Positions 23,119 to 35,044 are shown, counted from the stretch's first letter. The stretch: 64,000 nucleotides of DNA from Symbiodinium natans (GCA_905221605.1 CAJNDS010002513.1:246001-310000); one strand, 5' to 3'. Program-made: numbers and translations. Notes: generated from the sequence alone by a model not told the origin.

Positions 23119-26100
23119 CTGGCGGCGAAGAATGTTAGACTATGACGAATGCCACACAGGGATCGCCCCCGGGCAACACGCTTTGCAAGCTGGCAGCAAG
23201 CAAACAACCTCATACTTGGCAATGAGGCAGCGACACCAGGCAGGCACTTTGTCACTGTCACTTGAATGTGTCGGCTGACACTGCAAAAAGATCCTCAAAG
23301 AAAAAATCCATAGTATGACGCGTCGGCAGACGACGTCAAAACACCCTCTATGTAAAATTTCAAACCAACTATTAAATTTCCTAAAACCTCTAATTGTAGC
23401 AGTTTCACCCCTGTGGTTGACCTTCCGGCGGTCGATCAAATCTCTGGCTGAGGACAGTTTCACGGACCAGAGACATCCAAGCAACAATCCTTGCATCATG
23501 AGCCTTCTTCCGAGGATTTCCTGTGGGCCACGCCAAGCGTGCCTGAAGTGCACCGCTTGGGCGGCTAAGATCTTGAGGCCTAGGAGCCATAGCACATGTC
23601 CAGTCTTGGGACCGCGTCAGGCGAATGACACCAAGGGCACAAGTGCTCAGTGCTAGTCATAGTGAGATAACGCATCGGACTGACGGCAGCCCAGGGAAAG
23701 ATTGCCCTTACATGGGCTTTGTCCAGATCAGGAACAGAACGAACAGCTTTTATCCTACATTCATCATACACGGCACTTGCGCATTCAGAAGCATCCACTG
23801 CTGGATGATATCCAACGTTGAAACTGCGTCCGTCTCCATGACTCACGCAAAGCATGCTGGAGCGCAGTTAACTGGTACGTGCAGACACTGCCACACAAAA
23901 TGCTCCCAAGTCCGCCAAGTCCAATCTCACAAAATGCCTCCATTTAAAGCATTACCCCTGTTTTTGCAGACAAAACCGGCGTAAAACAACAAAAGGAGGC
24001 CCTGAACCCAACATCCCACCGATGCCCCTAACAAAGCGGGAGTCACTTCCGATTTGTCCAAGAAAACGTTTGGGAGATGAAGGTCAACGCGGTGAAGAAA
24101 GGTTCTAGACTGCGCAGGCACTGCGCTGTCGCAGGCTCAGTGCACGAAGGGGGCGGCTATGTGAGGTGCAAGCTGATAAGGCGGCAGCTTGCCAGCGTCT
24201 TGCGGTCTGATCGAAAAAACAGCAAGAAATCAAGAAAGCATGGCCCAAGAAAATAATTGAGCTAGCAACCTTTGTTATAAGACAGACTCAAGGCACATCT
24301 GTTCCAGCGTGCGGCACTTTCTACACTATGCAAATACCGACCAAGCGGTTTTGTTAGAGGTCATTCTAGCCTCTTTTGCACGGTGCCTCTAGGCATTGAG
24401 ATGAGCATGACGTTGCCAACTTTGTTCCCTGCGGTGAAGTGAGGCGATGATACTGTTCATTCGAGCAGAAGATCCAAAGGGAGCGCTCCCAGAATGGCGA
24501 GGGCTCCTCAGGGTTGCACGGTTGCGAGTCATGCGCGGCAAAGAGTCAGTTGACGGCCTGCTTCTGTGCACAGCTTCTGTCCAGAAATGCAAAAGCCAGT
24601 CAAGCAGCGCGTCGGGCGAAAAGCCAAAATCTCCACGCGCATTCTGGAGGCAACATTCCACATGAGTTTGGGACCCCAGAAGTGTGCAAGAGCCAGCTCA
24701 TGACCTGTAGAAAAGCCTGCTCATGTGCCCTGCATTACATTTCCTTTGTGTACATGGTTTAGTTGTACAAAGGTGGAAGCAACGGAACAGGCAATGGAAC
24801 AGCATGGGGTTACATGCATGCAACAAGCAAAACATGCGTGCACAAACGGGGTCTCATGGCATGAATGGAAGGGGAATGCAAAAACGGACTCCCTTTAAGC
24901 AACCCCGCCCATTTGAAGGGGGGTGATGATTCGTGACGATGCCAACCTGTGTTTACCCAGAAAATGCAGAAAGAACATCTTGCCGCACATCACAGTCAGA
25001 GCTCCGCAAATCAAGCATGCCAGAGCTGCATTGAGAAGTGCAAAACTGCAGAATGCCACATAGAAGTGGAAGGTTTGTACCCAGAACCAGCCGATGGGTT
25101 CAAGTGAGTCGGCAGCTTTATCCCAGGTGAAGCCGTTGGAGATAGACCTGATCCAGTTGCATCGTAGTCGTAGTCTGCGACAAATCCATACAAACCCTAA
25201 ACCCTCAACTCACAGACTCACGGCTGCCATGGCTCGCCGAGCAAACGATCGTTGAGCCCTCACACATCCAAAACGTAGCATCTTATAGCGTCATAGGTCT
25301 GACCTCTTCTCAGAAACAGCCTGATCCCAATTTCCGCCTGAATAGCGTGATAATGGATGCGTAGAGCGTTCCGAAGTACTGCTGCACATCTTCTGTGGCG
25401 GCAGTTCTGCCCTAGCAGGGATTCAGAGCGCAACTCAACTCTAGCCTGACAAGCTGTGCAGGACAAAACCAAATTATAATAAGAAACTTACCGGCCTGCA
25501 ACGTGACAACAAGCAACAGGGGCTGGCCACAATTGTCATCTTGCATGTGACGCCCGGCCTCCTCCCACAAGTGGTTCAGGACGACGTCAGTGAAGAGTAT
25601 GCCGAAAATGTAAATAATCCTTCAGCTGCATACTGCATATGTATATATATATACTGATACTCTCAAGGTGCTTGCCGAGCAGTGGAGCCAAGAAGCAGGA
25701 TTAAGAGCAAGAAGGACCAAAACAGCGACTTGAGCGTCCCCAGGAGCGAGTACACAAGCCTTTGCAAGAAAGCCAGGAGTTGTGCACTTGGTCAGAGAAG
25801 GCAAGCAGTTGCCGGGGCTCAGAATGCCCCGAAGCCAGCCAAGGAGACCACACTACATTTTGGGACAGCACCCAGGGAGCCCCTGAATGACTCAGTTGGA
25901 CATGCAGGCCAGCGGTCGCCAAAAGATGTAGACACATGGAAGCCATAGCAGCATGTACTGATATGTACTGGTAGCAGCCTGAAACCCCCCCGTGAACTAC
26001 CGCTTTGGATGCATCAGGTGGCGTCCGCAGAGCCCTGAAGAGCTTCACGACGCGAACGACGCGCACCACACGAACCAAACGACCCAGTCGAAGCAACCTG

Positions 26101-27060
26101 AGCTCCGCAACATCAGCTTGAACTTCAAAGGACGACATTGGTCAAAGCCTGCCCATTTCTGAAACGAACCTTGGTCAAAAATGCTTGGCAGGGAGCCGGC
26201 CTAGCACACTCTGAAGCTGCCCAAGGAAGCGGAAAAGCCGAATGCACACCGGCGTACACACGCACACACTTTCTTACCCTGCTTGCTTCTAAATACGCCC
26301 GTCATCTTGCGGCAGAGCACCTCATGATTCGGAGGTTGCTATTGGCTCCCATGGTCTCGTGATCCGGGGACACGATGTCAACTGCTAGCTCGATCCATGA
26401 GGAGGTGACCACGAAGATGTCCAGCCAATTCCAGGACCAACTATTGCCCTGAGCTGTACGACAACATTCTCACTTCAATCATGTGGCCTCGACAAGTTTC
26501 AATAAGTTTCAGGAACCTGCGTAAGGCGGATCTAAGAAAATGCAAAGACGAGTCAGTCCCCCTTTCCCATCCATTCTGCAAAGCTTCGCAGATGTATGCT
26601 GCAGGCCCGACGGCGATAAGATGGAGCACCGCTTCCAGCGTAAACAGCACCTCCATGCATTGCGTTTACTTACTGTCGCAACTGGGACATGCCAGGTAAG
26701 GTTCTGGGTTCATGATCAGGTTGAGTGAGAACATGCAGCTGGCGCATTCGGCAACATCACAGAGACAAGTTCATTGCATTTCGTTGCGCCCTGAAGGCTC
26801 CTGTTGGCTCCTGGGAACCGCGCAAGGAACCCAACTCAGGTCAAAAGCCTAAGGGAATTCTGTCCGCCAATCGCTGACAAGGCGCAGAATACGCCACGTG
26901 CATTGTTAGGAACACCGAGTTTGAGGTCTCTTCGGGGTGCTGCGAGCTCCAGGAGAGATGGATCCCAAGATATACTGAGTTTGATAGGACCACCATCGCG
27001 AAGAAGATGCCGGCAACCTGTGAGTTTACGATCCTGGCCGCCCATTCTTGGCAGGTCCTC
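21222..27060 (-). CDS. Single-domain voltage-gated cation channel with C-terminal EF-hands (split gene)
   Basis: Fourteen small exons on the minus strand read in order through one complete ion-transport (S1-S6) domain followed by a paired EF-hand. The order matches single-domain Na+/Ca2+ channels of protists (EukCat or BacNav style) and dinoflagellate channel proteins. It would form a plasma-membrane or flagellar cation channel, gated by voltage through the Arg-rich S4 and modulated by Ca2+ through the EF-hands. Only one S1-S6 repeat is seen, so a functional channel would be a tetramer (inference). Introns that I could place begin GC or GA and end AG, with G as the first exon base. Intron sizes range from 78 bp to about 1.9 kb. 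The largest (25029-23119) separates the two halves of S6. N-terminal exon candidates lie at 27.9-28.7 kb. The last exons beyond 21222 were not found, so the C-terminus is open. Confidence 0.8.
21921..22035 (+). repeat. CCCTAAA telomere-like array inside a channel-gene intron
   Basis: Imperfect CCCTAAA/CCCTAAAT units sit within the intron between exons 11 and 12 (21776-22496) of the channel gene. Smaller CCCTAAACCCT fragments occur near 25195-25205. Confidence 0.85.
25030..25770 (-). CDS. Channel pore exons (S4-S5 linker, S5, pore loop, S6)
   Basis: Exon 5 (about 25770-25700) reads LVYSLLGTLKSLFWSFLLLI, the S4-S5 linker and S5. Exon 6 (about 25619-25562) reads IIYIFGILFTDVVLNHLWEE, the end of S5. 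Exon 7 (about 25395-25338) reads QQYFGTLYASIITLF, the pore helix, and ends at a GC donor. Exon 8 (25147-25030) starts with the split codon completing R and reads SISNGFTWDKAAD, the selectivity-filter region, followed by S6 (WFWVQTFHFYVAFCSFALLN). It ends at a GC donor. The filter lacks the acidic EEEE/DEKA pattern of four-domain channels. Confidence 0.8.
26025..27060 (-). CDS. Channel voltage-sensor exons (S1-S4)
   Basis: The S1 exon (about 27060-26885) reads WAARIVNSQVAGIFFAMVVL and continues NSVYLGIHLSW. The S2 exon (about 26665-26580) reads MEVLFTLEAVLHLIAVGPAA. The S3 exon (about 26446-26358) reads WSWNWLDIFVVTSSWIELAV with the conserved Asp of S3. The S4 exon (about 26118-26025) reads RLLRLGRLVRVVRVVRVVK, with Arg at roughly every third position, the hallmark of a voltage sensor. 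The four exons are in the order expected on the minus strand. Confidence 0.8.
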
Positions 27061-27922
27061 CCCATTCGTACAGCGGGTCCAATTCCTCAGAGCGCACGAG
27101 TTACTGGGATTTACTGGGCGTCACTGGCCTGCGGCCTGCAGCTTTCAGTCAAACACAGCGCTTGGAAAACTCTGGGGTAGAATGGGCCAACCCCCTAGGC
27201 CCTGGATCCAGCAGTAAGGCCAACACGCTTGCGACTGAACTTTTCCTTGCTGGCCTTACAGGTTGGTGGTTTGTCCGTCCATGTGAGTCCCAATCATGTT
27301 TCTACTGTCGTTGCAGCCACGGCACACTCCCAACTTTGGAAAACGCCTGTGTCACGGCATCGCCCGTCCTCTTGGCCAGCTCATAGCTGCTTGGGCTGTC
27401 CTGGATTTGCAGAGCAAAAGCCCCTTTAGCCCAAGCGGTGAAGCGGCCCTAGCACCGTTTTCGAAACACAGTCAGCCCTTGGCACGCCTCACGAATGTAG
27501 CTGGGTCGTATACCCACTTGTGAGCTATTTGTCTGGTTCACCGACTCCACGGACTCCGCTTGGTTGCTCTCACCGCGGGCAAACCTGAGAAAGCTGCAGA
27601 AATCTGAGGAACCGGGAGTGGGATACAAAGCTAAGCTACGCTGCAAGCGGCACACTGAAGCTTCACTGAACATGGAGCAGCTAGTCACAAGCCAGCACCA
27701 CACAGACATGCCTCGCCATGCCTCGCCATGCCTTACACATTGTGGCTTCCTTGTGGCAGAGAAACGAGCCGCTGATCAGCCTTTCTGGTCCAAGGAGGCT
27801 GTCTGGGTCCAAGGAAGCCCCGCTCTCGAAATGAGACCTTCCCAGCACTTCGGGGCAATAACCACCAAAAGCCACCAAAAACCACCAAAGCAAGTGCAGC
27901 TACGCCGCTCTGCTTAAGGCCC

Positions 27923-28700
27923 TGGCCTCTGAAGCATTGATTCAAACTTCTCCAACCACGTATCCAGGACACGGTCCATGTGCTCGCAGACCTGCACAAT
28001 ATGCTTTTCAACGTTGGAGAACTCTGTCGAGCTGTCGCGTGCATCCTACCTGCTGGAGCAAGGCTACTGCGACTACTGTACCTGAAACAACCCCTTGCTT
28101 CCACAGTCTGTTCTGCTGATTGCTTCGTAGCAGGTTCCTACAGGTGACTCGTGGACCCGTCATCTCCTCAAAGCTCTCCTCGCGCTTTCAGCCCTGCCCT
28201 TTCTGCCTGCATGCTGTGCTTGTGCAGGACTTCATCGACCACCTTCGGCATGTCAACCTCGCCCTCCATGACCCAATGTCCGAAAGGCACTGGAGCCCCC
28301 GATGCAGAGGAGCCATCCATTGGTGAACCTATGACATGTAGAGGTCTGATGAGACTATCTTCGGAGATGCCGGTCATGCCTTGCCGACTGCCGAGTCGAA
28401 GAATGTTACCAGAGTGCAGTCCAAAGTGAGTACAGCTCCTTTAAAACTTTACGGAATGTCAAACATGCAAACCAACATGCTGGGTTGGGCTCAAAGCCAT
28501 CACGGCAGGCGGTCAGGCAGCCGTCGGCTGTGTCACATGCAACAATGCAAGCGGAGTTTAAATAGTTAAACGTCTTCGGAGTGCACCCTCTCATGCGCAA
28601 CTTTGCCAGTTCTCCATTCACAGCTTGCCGGACGTTTTCAAAGCTCTGCGTCGCATGACTCGATACTTCGTGCCCATGTTGGGCAATCGGGGCAGAAGCA
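27923..28700 (-). CDS. Candidate N-terminal cytoplasmic exons of the channel gene
   Basis: Three exon-like segments precede S1. At about 28700-28575 one reads SSHATQSFENVRQAVNGELA followed by KLRMRGC. At about 28290-28175 one reads MPKVVDEVLHKHSMQAERAG. At about 28040-27923 one reads EFSNVEKHIVQVCEHMDRVL followed by DTWLEKFESMLQ, which is amphipathic and helix-forming. All are on the minus strand in protein-like composition, typical of a long helical N-terminus. That they belong to the channel is inferred from order and strand only. They could be a separate upstream gene. Confidence 0.45.
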
Positions 28701-30530
28701 GCATACGGCTTGAGCCTCCGAGCTTCCCAGAGATTCCCAGAGATTCTCAGTCCAGCTCAGGGTGCTTTGCAGTCCCCAGGCCGCGGGGGTTCGGCGTGTG
28801 CCTCTTCACACTTTGCTCCGTAGACTTGGCCGGCCTTGGCCCACCTTGAAGACTTCTTGAGGCACACGCCATTGATAGGCACGTAGCCATACAATGCAAA
28901 GAATCCTGCACGACACATACAATGCGTATGAATACCTCGCCGGGTCTAGCTGATTGGGCTGGAGCTTGTTGAGCATAGCATTCGCGAAAATCCATTCCTT
29001 GAAGCTGCGGGTTTGAACTTCGCACACTGAGTCGCAACTCACAGCCGCCAGGGCTCCTGCTAAGCTCCAGTAGTTCCTCGCATTCCGGGAATCCTATGCG
29101 AAAATCTGCGAAAACTACCCTTTGTTCTGCAAAGCGGTTCGCAGTAGGAGTCCTGCTGAATGCGGATTTCCCGGTCTCGAACCAACATGACTCCTTTTGG
29201 AGACTTTGGAGGATCTGTACCGAGTTAGGACCTTTGCAGGATTTTGCGAATGAATTGCTCCAGGCGTGCCCTTCAAACATAGAATAACATAGATGTGACA
29301 CCAGGTCACCGTGAAACCGGCCGCTTTGCAAGCCGCGGGCAGATCTCTAACCCAAACAAAGAATCTTCAACCCGGGCTTGCGTTGAGCGATTTTCAATCT
29401 CAGGCTCCTCGCCGAGGCCCGGTACTGCGAACACTACTGATTTTGCATGTGAAAATCGGAAGAAAGGCAGCCATCTCGGCCATCTCTCGCCATCTCTCGC
29501 CAACCCCTCACAGCCATGTCGGACACGTAGCCTGCCGAGGCATCATCGCATTGGCGATCCTTAAGTGCGCAAGAAATGCGCAAGACAGGCAAAGGAGGGC
29601 GCTCAGAAGCATTGGCCACGTTTGCTGGCCTAATTTGTGGTTCTTTGTGTCAAGACCTGCGTCCATGAGGTCGGTTTGCGGAGCCTGCCCAATCTAAACC
29701 CAACTGACTTGCCAACACTTCTTTCTTTTGGGGCGGGGAGGGGGTAAGGGCTTCGGATGGTGTATGTACCGGGTTTGGAGCCGCTTCAGGGATTCTGTCT
29801 GAATCAGAAAAAGCCACATCTGGCCAAGTTGCTGGGCCAGTTGTTGGCTCTGACGCTTCTGAGCCTCCTCCATCTTGCGAAGTTGTTTTCCATACTTCGC
29901 CTCGGCGGTGGCAAAATTGGCATACTCTTGCCCGTCATGTGTTCCGTCAAAACTGCTTCCTGTGCAGCCCCCGTGGCGAGGTCACCAAACAGCACTCAAA
30001 ACATCCCCCTATGACATGTGCCCTGTTTTGTTATGCCTGTTTGTGACGAAAATCGTATATCGGGCAGCCCCAGCACCACACTTTAGATTGGAGAAGGAAG
30101 TTAATTGCCCCCCTGACTCCGGTAACACGCATTGCTACGCTCTGAAGTTTCCGGCTTTCTTGCAGGTAGGCTGGGGGAGACTTGTACGAGGGCAGATCGA
30201 TTGGAGTCAGTTCCCTTTTGAAAGCAGAAAGTTCGGACGGGCATACTTGCAAGCTTCAGCTCTATGATAAACTACTGGTGTTGTATCCCCACTATCTCTT
30301 CTGTATGTCTGTTCGTGACATCTTGTAGCCAACCCACCTTCACCCCTGCAGAAAGAGCAACAGGGCATTTGCGCTGGTCATGAAGCGAATCAGGCCCCCG
30401 ACGATCAGCTGCTACTAGCTTCCAGTCCCACACGTCAAGCACGGGCATTATTCTCAAACAAGCCACGCTCTGCTGCCTGAGCGAACAAGGGAAAATCGAG
30501 CTTCTAGCCTTTATAAGTATATCAAGAAAC
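28701..30530. other. Stretch without an assignable gene
   Basis: Overlapping short frames occur on both strands. A few minus-strand segments have plausible composition, but no domain is recognisable. No repeats stand out. Confidence 0.4.
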
Positions 30531-30705
30531 CATATATAGCATATATATATATATGTATGTATACCATGTGTAGATAAACAAATACATAAATAAAACAATA
30601 AATAACTAAGTAAATAAAGAACCAAATACATATATGAATAAACAAATAAACAAGAATACATTTATGTATATATATATATATGTATATGTATGTATATCCT
30701 TTCGC
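30531..30705. repeat. AT-rich simple repeats
   Basis: TATATA runs flank an AAATA/ATAAA-rich stretch. The minus-strand Tyr/Leu-rich frame across it is an artefact. Confidence 0.9.
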
Positions 30706-30759
30706 TTCTTTTGTGAGTGATCTGTTGCTAACCTATGCGTTTTATGTGTGCAATCATGG

Positions 30760-31481
30760 CCTCATCGCAAACAGATCAGCAGACCTTGCGGGGCCATGAA
30801 GCTGCATACCTCAGATCCATCATGCGAGTTTCTCTGTAAGCAGGCATCGAAAAATGCACGGCAGAAGCAACATGAACATCCAAGATGTTTGACATCTTGA
30901 TTTCCTGTTCCATAGAACTCTTCGGTGCTTCAAAGGCGCAACGCTCAACAAACTCATCCACGCTCAAAGTGTGATCGCCATCCTCCATGCAGACACAAAA
31001 CATGCACATCGAAGTACACATCGACACGAATCAGGCAGTACCAGCAGAACCGTGCTGCACATCCTTGTCCAAGCTGGAGAACAACGTCCAAGCATCTACC
31101 GCGCCAATTTTCAGAATCTCGAAGAACGCCTTGGCACGACTTTAAGTCTCCAGCGAGCCAAGAACATGTCTGAGTGTGATCTAAAACCTGCGAATACACG
31201 ACAAGGACTTGACTCCCTGCACCTGGCCAAACTCTGTCAACAGTATACATCCTATTTGGAATTTCTACCTGCAAGCCAAGCTCCTTGACAGCATCATTGT
31301 CAAAGTGTCGCTCGAACTCAGAGATCGTCAGTTGGCCCATTCCACGCTCATCGATCGAGGAGAAAAGCTGCGTAACCTGCTCCTTGAGTTCCTTGCGCAT
31401 TTGCACCAGGGACTGCACGGCCAGATCGTGGTCGTTCTCTGCGGCTTTTATAGCGCTGTTGCAGAAAACGCCAGTCATTAC
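30760..31481 (-). CDS. Second channel gene copy, EF-hand end (partial)
   Basis: Four exons mirror the 3' end of the channel gene at 21-27 kb. Exon 1 (31481-31284) starts VMTGVFCNSAIKAAENDHDL and runs without a break through LFSSIDERGMGQLTISEFER to DNDAVK. Exon 2 (31129-31064) reads AFFEILKIGAVDAWTLFSSL, then DK. Exon 3 (30982 to about 30937) reads DGDHTLSVDEFVERC. Exon 4 (30809 to about 30760) reads MQLHGPARSADLFAMR. Donors after exons 1 and 2 are GA, acceptors AG|G. No S1-S6 exons were found upstream; the space to 33 kb is occupied by a decayed reverse-transcriptase remnant. It may be a truncated duplicate, or its 5' exons may lie far away. Exon 1 spans two intron positions of the other copy. 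Confidence 0.75.
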
Positions 31482-31544
31482 CTCGCAGGCACAACTTCTG
31501 TGGCGCACATACCCCAGAATAGGCAAAGCACAAGCGGAGGCCAA

Positions 31545-32195
31545 CTAGAAGACTTACGTAAACTCACACCGGCAGAAGACTGCCAGACTCTCGCACTACC
31601 TTGGCCCGAAAGGAAAAGGATGGCAAGCCGCAAAGCCCAGAAGCACGGCAACAGCCCAAGCTAGGGATGGAAACTGGATGGAAAGTTGCCCAGCTTCTCT
31701 CGAACGACGAACAGCCAAAGATGAAGAGCATCGAAGTCAACATTCTGGCCTTTCACAACCCAACCCCACCTGGCACAAAGAGCCAGGCGAGGACGGCGAC
31801 GGAAGGCACTAACAGGCCTGCGCGGACACTGCCACACAACATTCTCCCAAGTACCAAGCTGACGACAAGGATGCCGGATGCAGCGGTAGGGCGAGCAGCA
31901 ATGCGACCATCAAGCAGGAGGGCTCCCAGCGGCATTCAGCAACAGCGCACAAGGATTGCTGTACGCCCACTTACGGGTATCCCAGCCCTGTGAAGGCAAC
32001 TACAGCCTCCCGGAGGCACAGTGCTGTCCAAGCGCCCAAGCACGCCAAGCTTGACGAACAACATGCCGCAACCTGCCAGCATCAACACCATCAGGCTCAA
32101 GGTCGAGGACACCACCACTCAGGCGATGATGCCATGATGCCCAACCCAAAGCCGCTGCAACTTCCAACCGCGTCGACGCAACCAGGTGTCAAGTG
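31545..32195. other. Stretch without an assignable gene
   Basis: Plus-strand frames are Lys/Thr/Arg-rich and minus-strand frames Leu/Val-rich. Neither carries a recognisable domain. It may be the decayed 3' part of the retroelement remnant to its right. Confidence 0.4.
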
Positions 32196-32199
32196 CATA

Positions 32200-32907
32200 C
32201 GGCGGAGAACCCGTCGCAGCGACCCACCAAAGGCCACGCTTCAACGAGCTCCAGCAAGAGTGCCGACCAACTTAGTAGCAAACAAGATATCAAGGTGCAT
32301 GTTGCCATCAAGAAGGGCCGCAGGCAACCACGGAGTGGCAGAAACCGCACGACGAGAGCCAACATGAATGGCAGCCCAAATGCGCTTGGTTAACTGCATA
32401 GTGGCCCACCTAGCGACCAAGCCATAATCAGCTTTGCTCAAAGCACAGCACCGGACAGCATTCATGCAGGGAGCGAAAGGCAAACGGAGGTACGAAAGCA
32501 AGCGAACCGTAATCAAGCAAGCATCAACCCGCTGCATCTTTTTCGGCCCAAAGGTGTCGATGAGCTCTTTGCGGCGCTTCATTCAAGCTTTTGCCAATCA
32601 CTGCAGTCTTGGTTTCATAGCGGAAGAAGCAACCATGCTGTAATCGTCAAAAGAAACACGCGTCAAAGCGCCATGGCGTTCAACAACAAAGCCACCGATC
32701 ATGACCCAAATGCCCAGAGGATCACCTTGAACATAGCAGGTGCCACCAAAAACGCAGCTGCAAAAACAGCAAACAAGCCAGGAGGCCAACGCATGCGCAA
32801 CAACAACTCTTCAGTGACAGCAAGGTGCAACAGGTCGAAAGCCTTCGGAAATTCCATCGTGAGAAGAGAGCCATCTTGTGAAAACTTCTCAAGCAAGTCA
32901 ACGACAA
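32200..32907 (-). pseudogene. Decayed reverse-transcriptase remnant (different family)
   Basis: Minus-strand frames carry PKAFDLLHLAVTEELLLRMR, which fits the RT D/S-K-A-F-D block followed by a helix. Then comes FDDYSMVASSAM, which fits a weakened Y-x-D-D block. After stops there is a segment VDACLITVRLLSYLRLPFAP followed by ADYG, like the post-RT region of non-LTR elements. Several stops and frame changes break it. It is not closely similar to the 38-62 kb family. Confidence 0.4.
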
Positions 32908-33169
32908 CGGGATCCTACCTTATCTCCTTTGCTTGCTTCGTTCATCCCCACCACCCAGATTTTCAAGGATTTCAGCTGGCTGACATCCTTGGGTGAAGGG
33001 TTTAAAACGATTTTTGAAAAACCCTCCTATCTCGAATTTCTGAAATGCTTGGGTGCGAGGTCAAGAGAAGTGTCGATGGTTACCCTGGTGCCGCTGCCCC
33101 TACTAAAGCTACTAAAATCTACATCCTTTAAAAGAAGCCACATATAAACAACGGACGGCATATGATCTC

Positions 33170-33603
33170 TTCTCATTCTTCTCTTCATTGAATATAACAC
33201 TTCTCATGTTTCTGTATAATATACATCTTTTTAAATCATCTATATCTTCTCTTCATTGAATATAACTCTGCTTCATCGTTCACAATGTTTGGTTGTTTGT
33301 TTGGTTGTCCGTTTGTTTGATTATTGTTGGTTTCGGCTTGGTTGTTCGTGCTTCTTCGTGATTCTTCCCTGTTTGTCTTTGTTCGTGTTTGTTCGTGTGT
33401 CTTCGTGTTTGTTCGTGTTTGCTCGTGTTTGCTGATGACCTGCTGGTGTTTGTTTGTACTTGTTTGTATTTGGGTTTGTTTGTGCTTGGTTGTGTTTGTT
33501 TGTGTTTGTTCTTGTTTGTGTTTGTTTGTAACTGTTTGTGTTTGTTTGTGCTTGCTTGTGTTTGCTTGCGTTTGCTTGTGTATGCTTGTGTATGCTTGTG
33601 TTG
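33170..33603 (+). repeat. Short direct repeats and TTGTGTTTG-type low-complexity sequence
   Basis: TTCTCTTCATTGAATATAAC occurs twice (about 33178 and 33248). From about 33330 the sequence becomes TTTGTTCGTGTTTG-like, leading into the GT tract. Confidence 0.8.
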
Positions 33604-35044
33604 TGAGTGTGGTGTGTGTGGTGTGTGTGGTGTGTGTGGTGTGTGTGGTGTGTGTGGTGTGTGTGGTGTGTGTGGTGTGTGTGGTGTGTGTGGTGTGTGT
33701 TGTGTGTGTGGTGTGTGTGGTGTGTGTGGTGTGTGTGGTGTGTGTGGTGTGTGTGGTGTGTGTGGTGTGTGTGGTGTGTGTGGTGTGTGTGGTGTGTGTG
33801 GTGTGTGTGGTGTGTGTGGTGTGTGTGGTGTGTGTGGTGTGTGTGGTGTGTGTGGTGTGGGTGGTGTGTGTGGTGTGTGTGGTGTGTGTGGTGTGTGTGG
33901 TGTGTGTGGTGTGTGTGGTGTGTGTGGTGTGTGTGGTGTGTGAGGTGTGTGTGGTGTGTGTGGTGTGTGTGGTGTGTGTGGTGTGTGTGGTGTGTGTGGT
34001 GTGTGTGGTGTGTGTGGTGTGTGTGGTGTGTGTGGTGTGTGTGGTGTGAGTGGTGTGTGTGGTGTGTGTGGTGTGTGTGGTGTGTGTGGTGTGTGTGGTG
34101 TGTGTGGTGTGTGTGGTGTGTGTGGTGTGTGTGGTGTGTGTGGTGTGTGTGGTGTGAGTGGTGTGTGTGGTGTGTGTGGTGTGTGTGGTGTGTGTGGTGT
34201 GTGTGGTGTGTGTGGTGTGTGTGGTGTGTGTGGTGTGTGTGGTGTGTGTGGTGTGTGTGGTGTGTGTGGTGTGTGTGGTGTGTGTGGTGTGTGTGGTGTG
34301 TGTGGTGTGGGTGGTGTGTGTGGTGTGGGTGGTGTGTGTGGTGTGTGTGGTGTGTGTGGTGTGTGTGGTGTGTGTGGTGTGTGTGGTGTGTGTGGTGTGT
34401 GTGGTGTGTGTGGTGTGGGTGGTGTGTGTGGTGTGTGTGGTGTGTGTGGTGTGTGTGGTGTGTGTGGTGTGTGTGGTGTGTGTGGTGTGTGTGGTGTGTG
34501 TGGTGTGTGTGGTGTGTGTGGTGTGTGTGGTGTGTGTGGTGTGTGTGGTGTGTGTGGTGTGTGTGGTGTGTGCGGTGTGTGTGGTGTGTGTGGTGTGTGT
34601 GGTGTGTGTGGTGTGTGTGGTGTGTGTGGTGTGTGTGGTGTGTGTGGTGTGTGTGGTGTGTGTGGTGTGTGTCGTGTGTGTGGTGTGTGTGGTGTGTGTG
34701 GTGTGTGTGGTGTGTGTGGTGTGTGTGGTGTGTGTGGTGTGTGTGGTGTGTGTGGTGTGTGTGCTGTGTGTGGTGTGTGTGGTGTGTGTGGTGTGTGTGG
34801 TGTGTGTGGTGTGTGTGGTGTGTGTGGTGTGTGTGGTGTGTGTGGTTTGTGTGGTGTGTGTGGTGTGTGTGGTGTGTGTGGTGTGTGTGGTGTGTGTGGT
34901 GTGTGTGGTGTGTGTGGTGTGTGTGGTGTGTGTGGTGTGTGTGGTGTGTGTGGTGTGTGTGGTGTGTGTGGTGTGTGTGGTGTGTGTGGTGTGTGTGGTG
35001 TGTGTGGTGTGGGTGGTGTGTGTGGTGTGTGTGGTGTGTGTGGT
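33604..35044 (+). repeat. 9-bp minisatellite (GGTGTGTGT)n, about 160 copies
   Basis: About 1.44 kb consists of nearly perfect tandem copies of the 9-mer GGTGTGTGT. Scattered single-base variants include GGTGTGGGT, GGTGTGAGT and GGTTTGTGT. Because 9 is a multiple of 3 and no stop appears, all three plus frames are open for hundreds of codons (Cys-Gly-Val, Trp-Cys-Val and Val-Cys-Val repeats). These are not genes. Confidence 0.95.
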
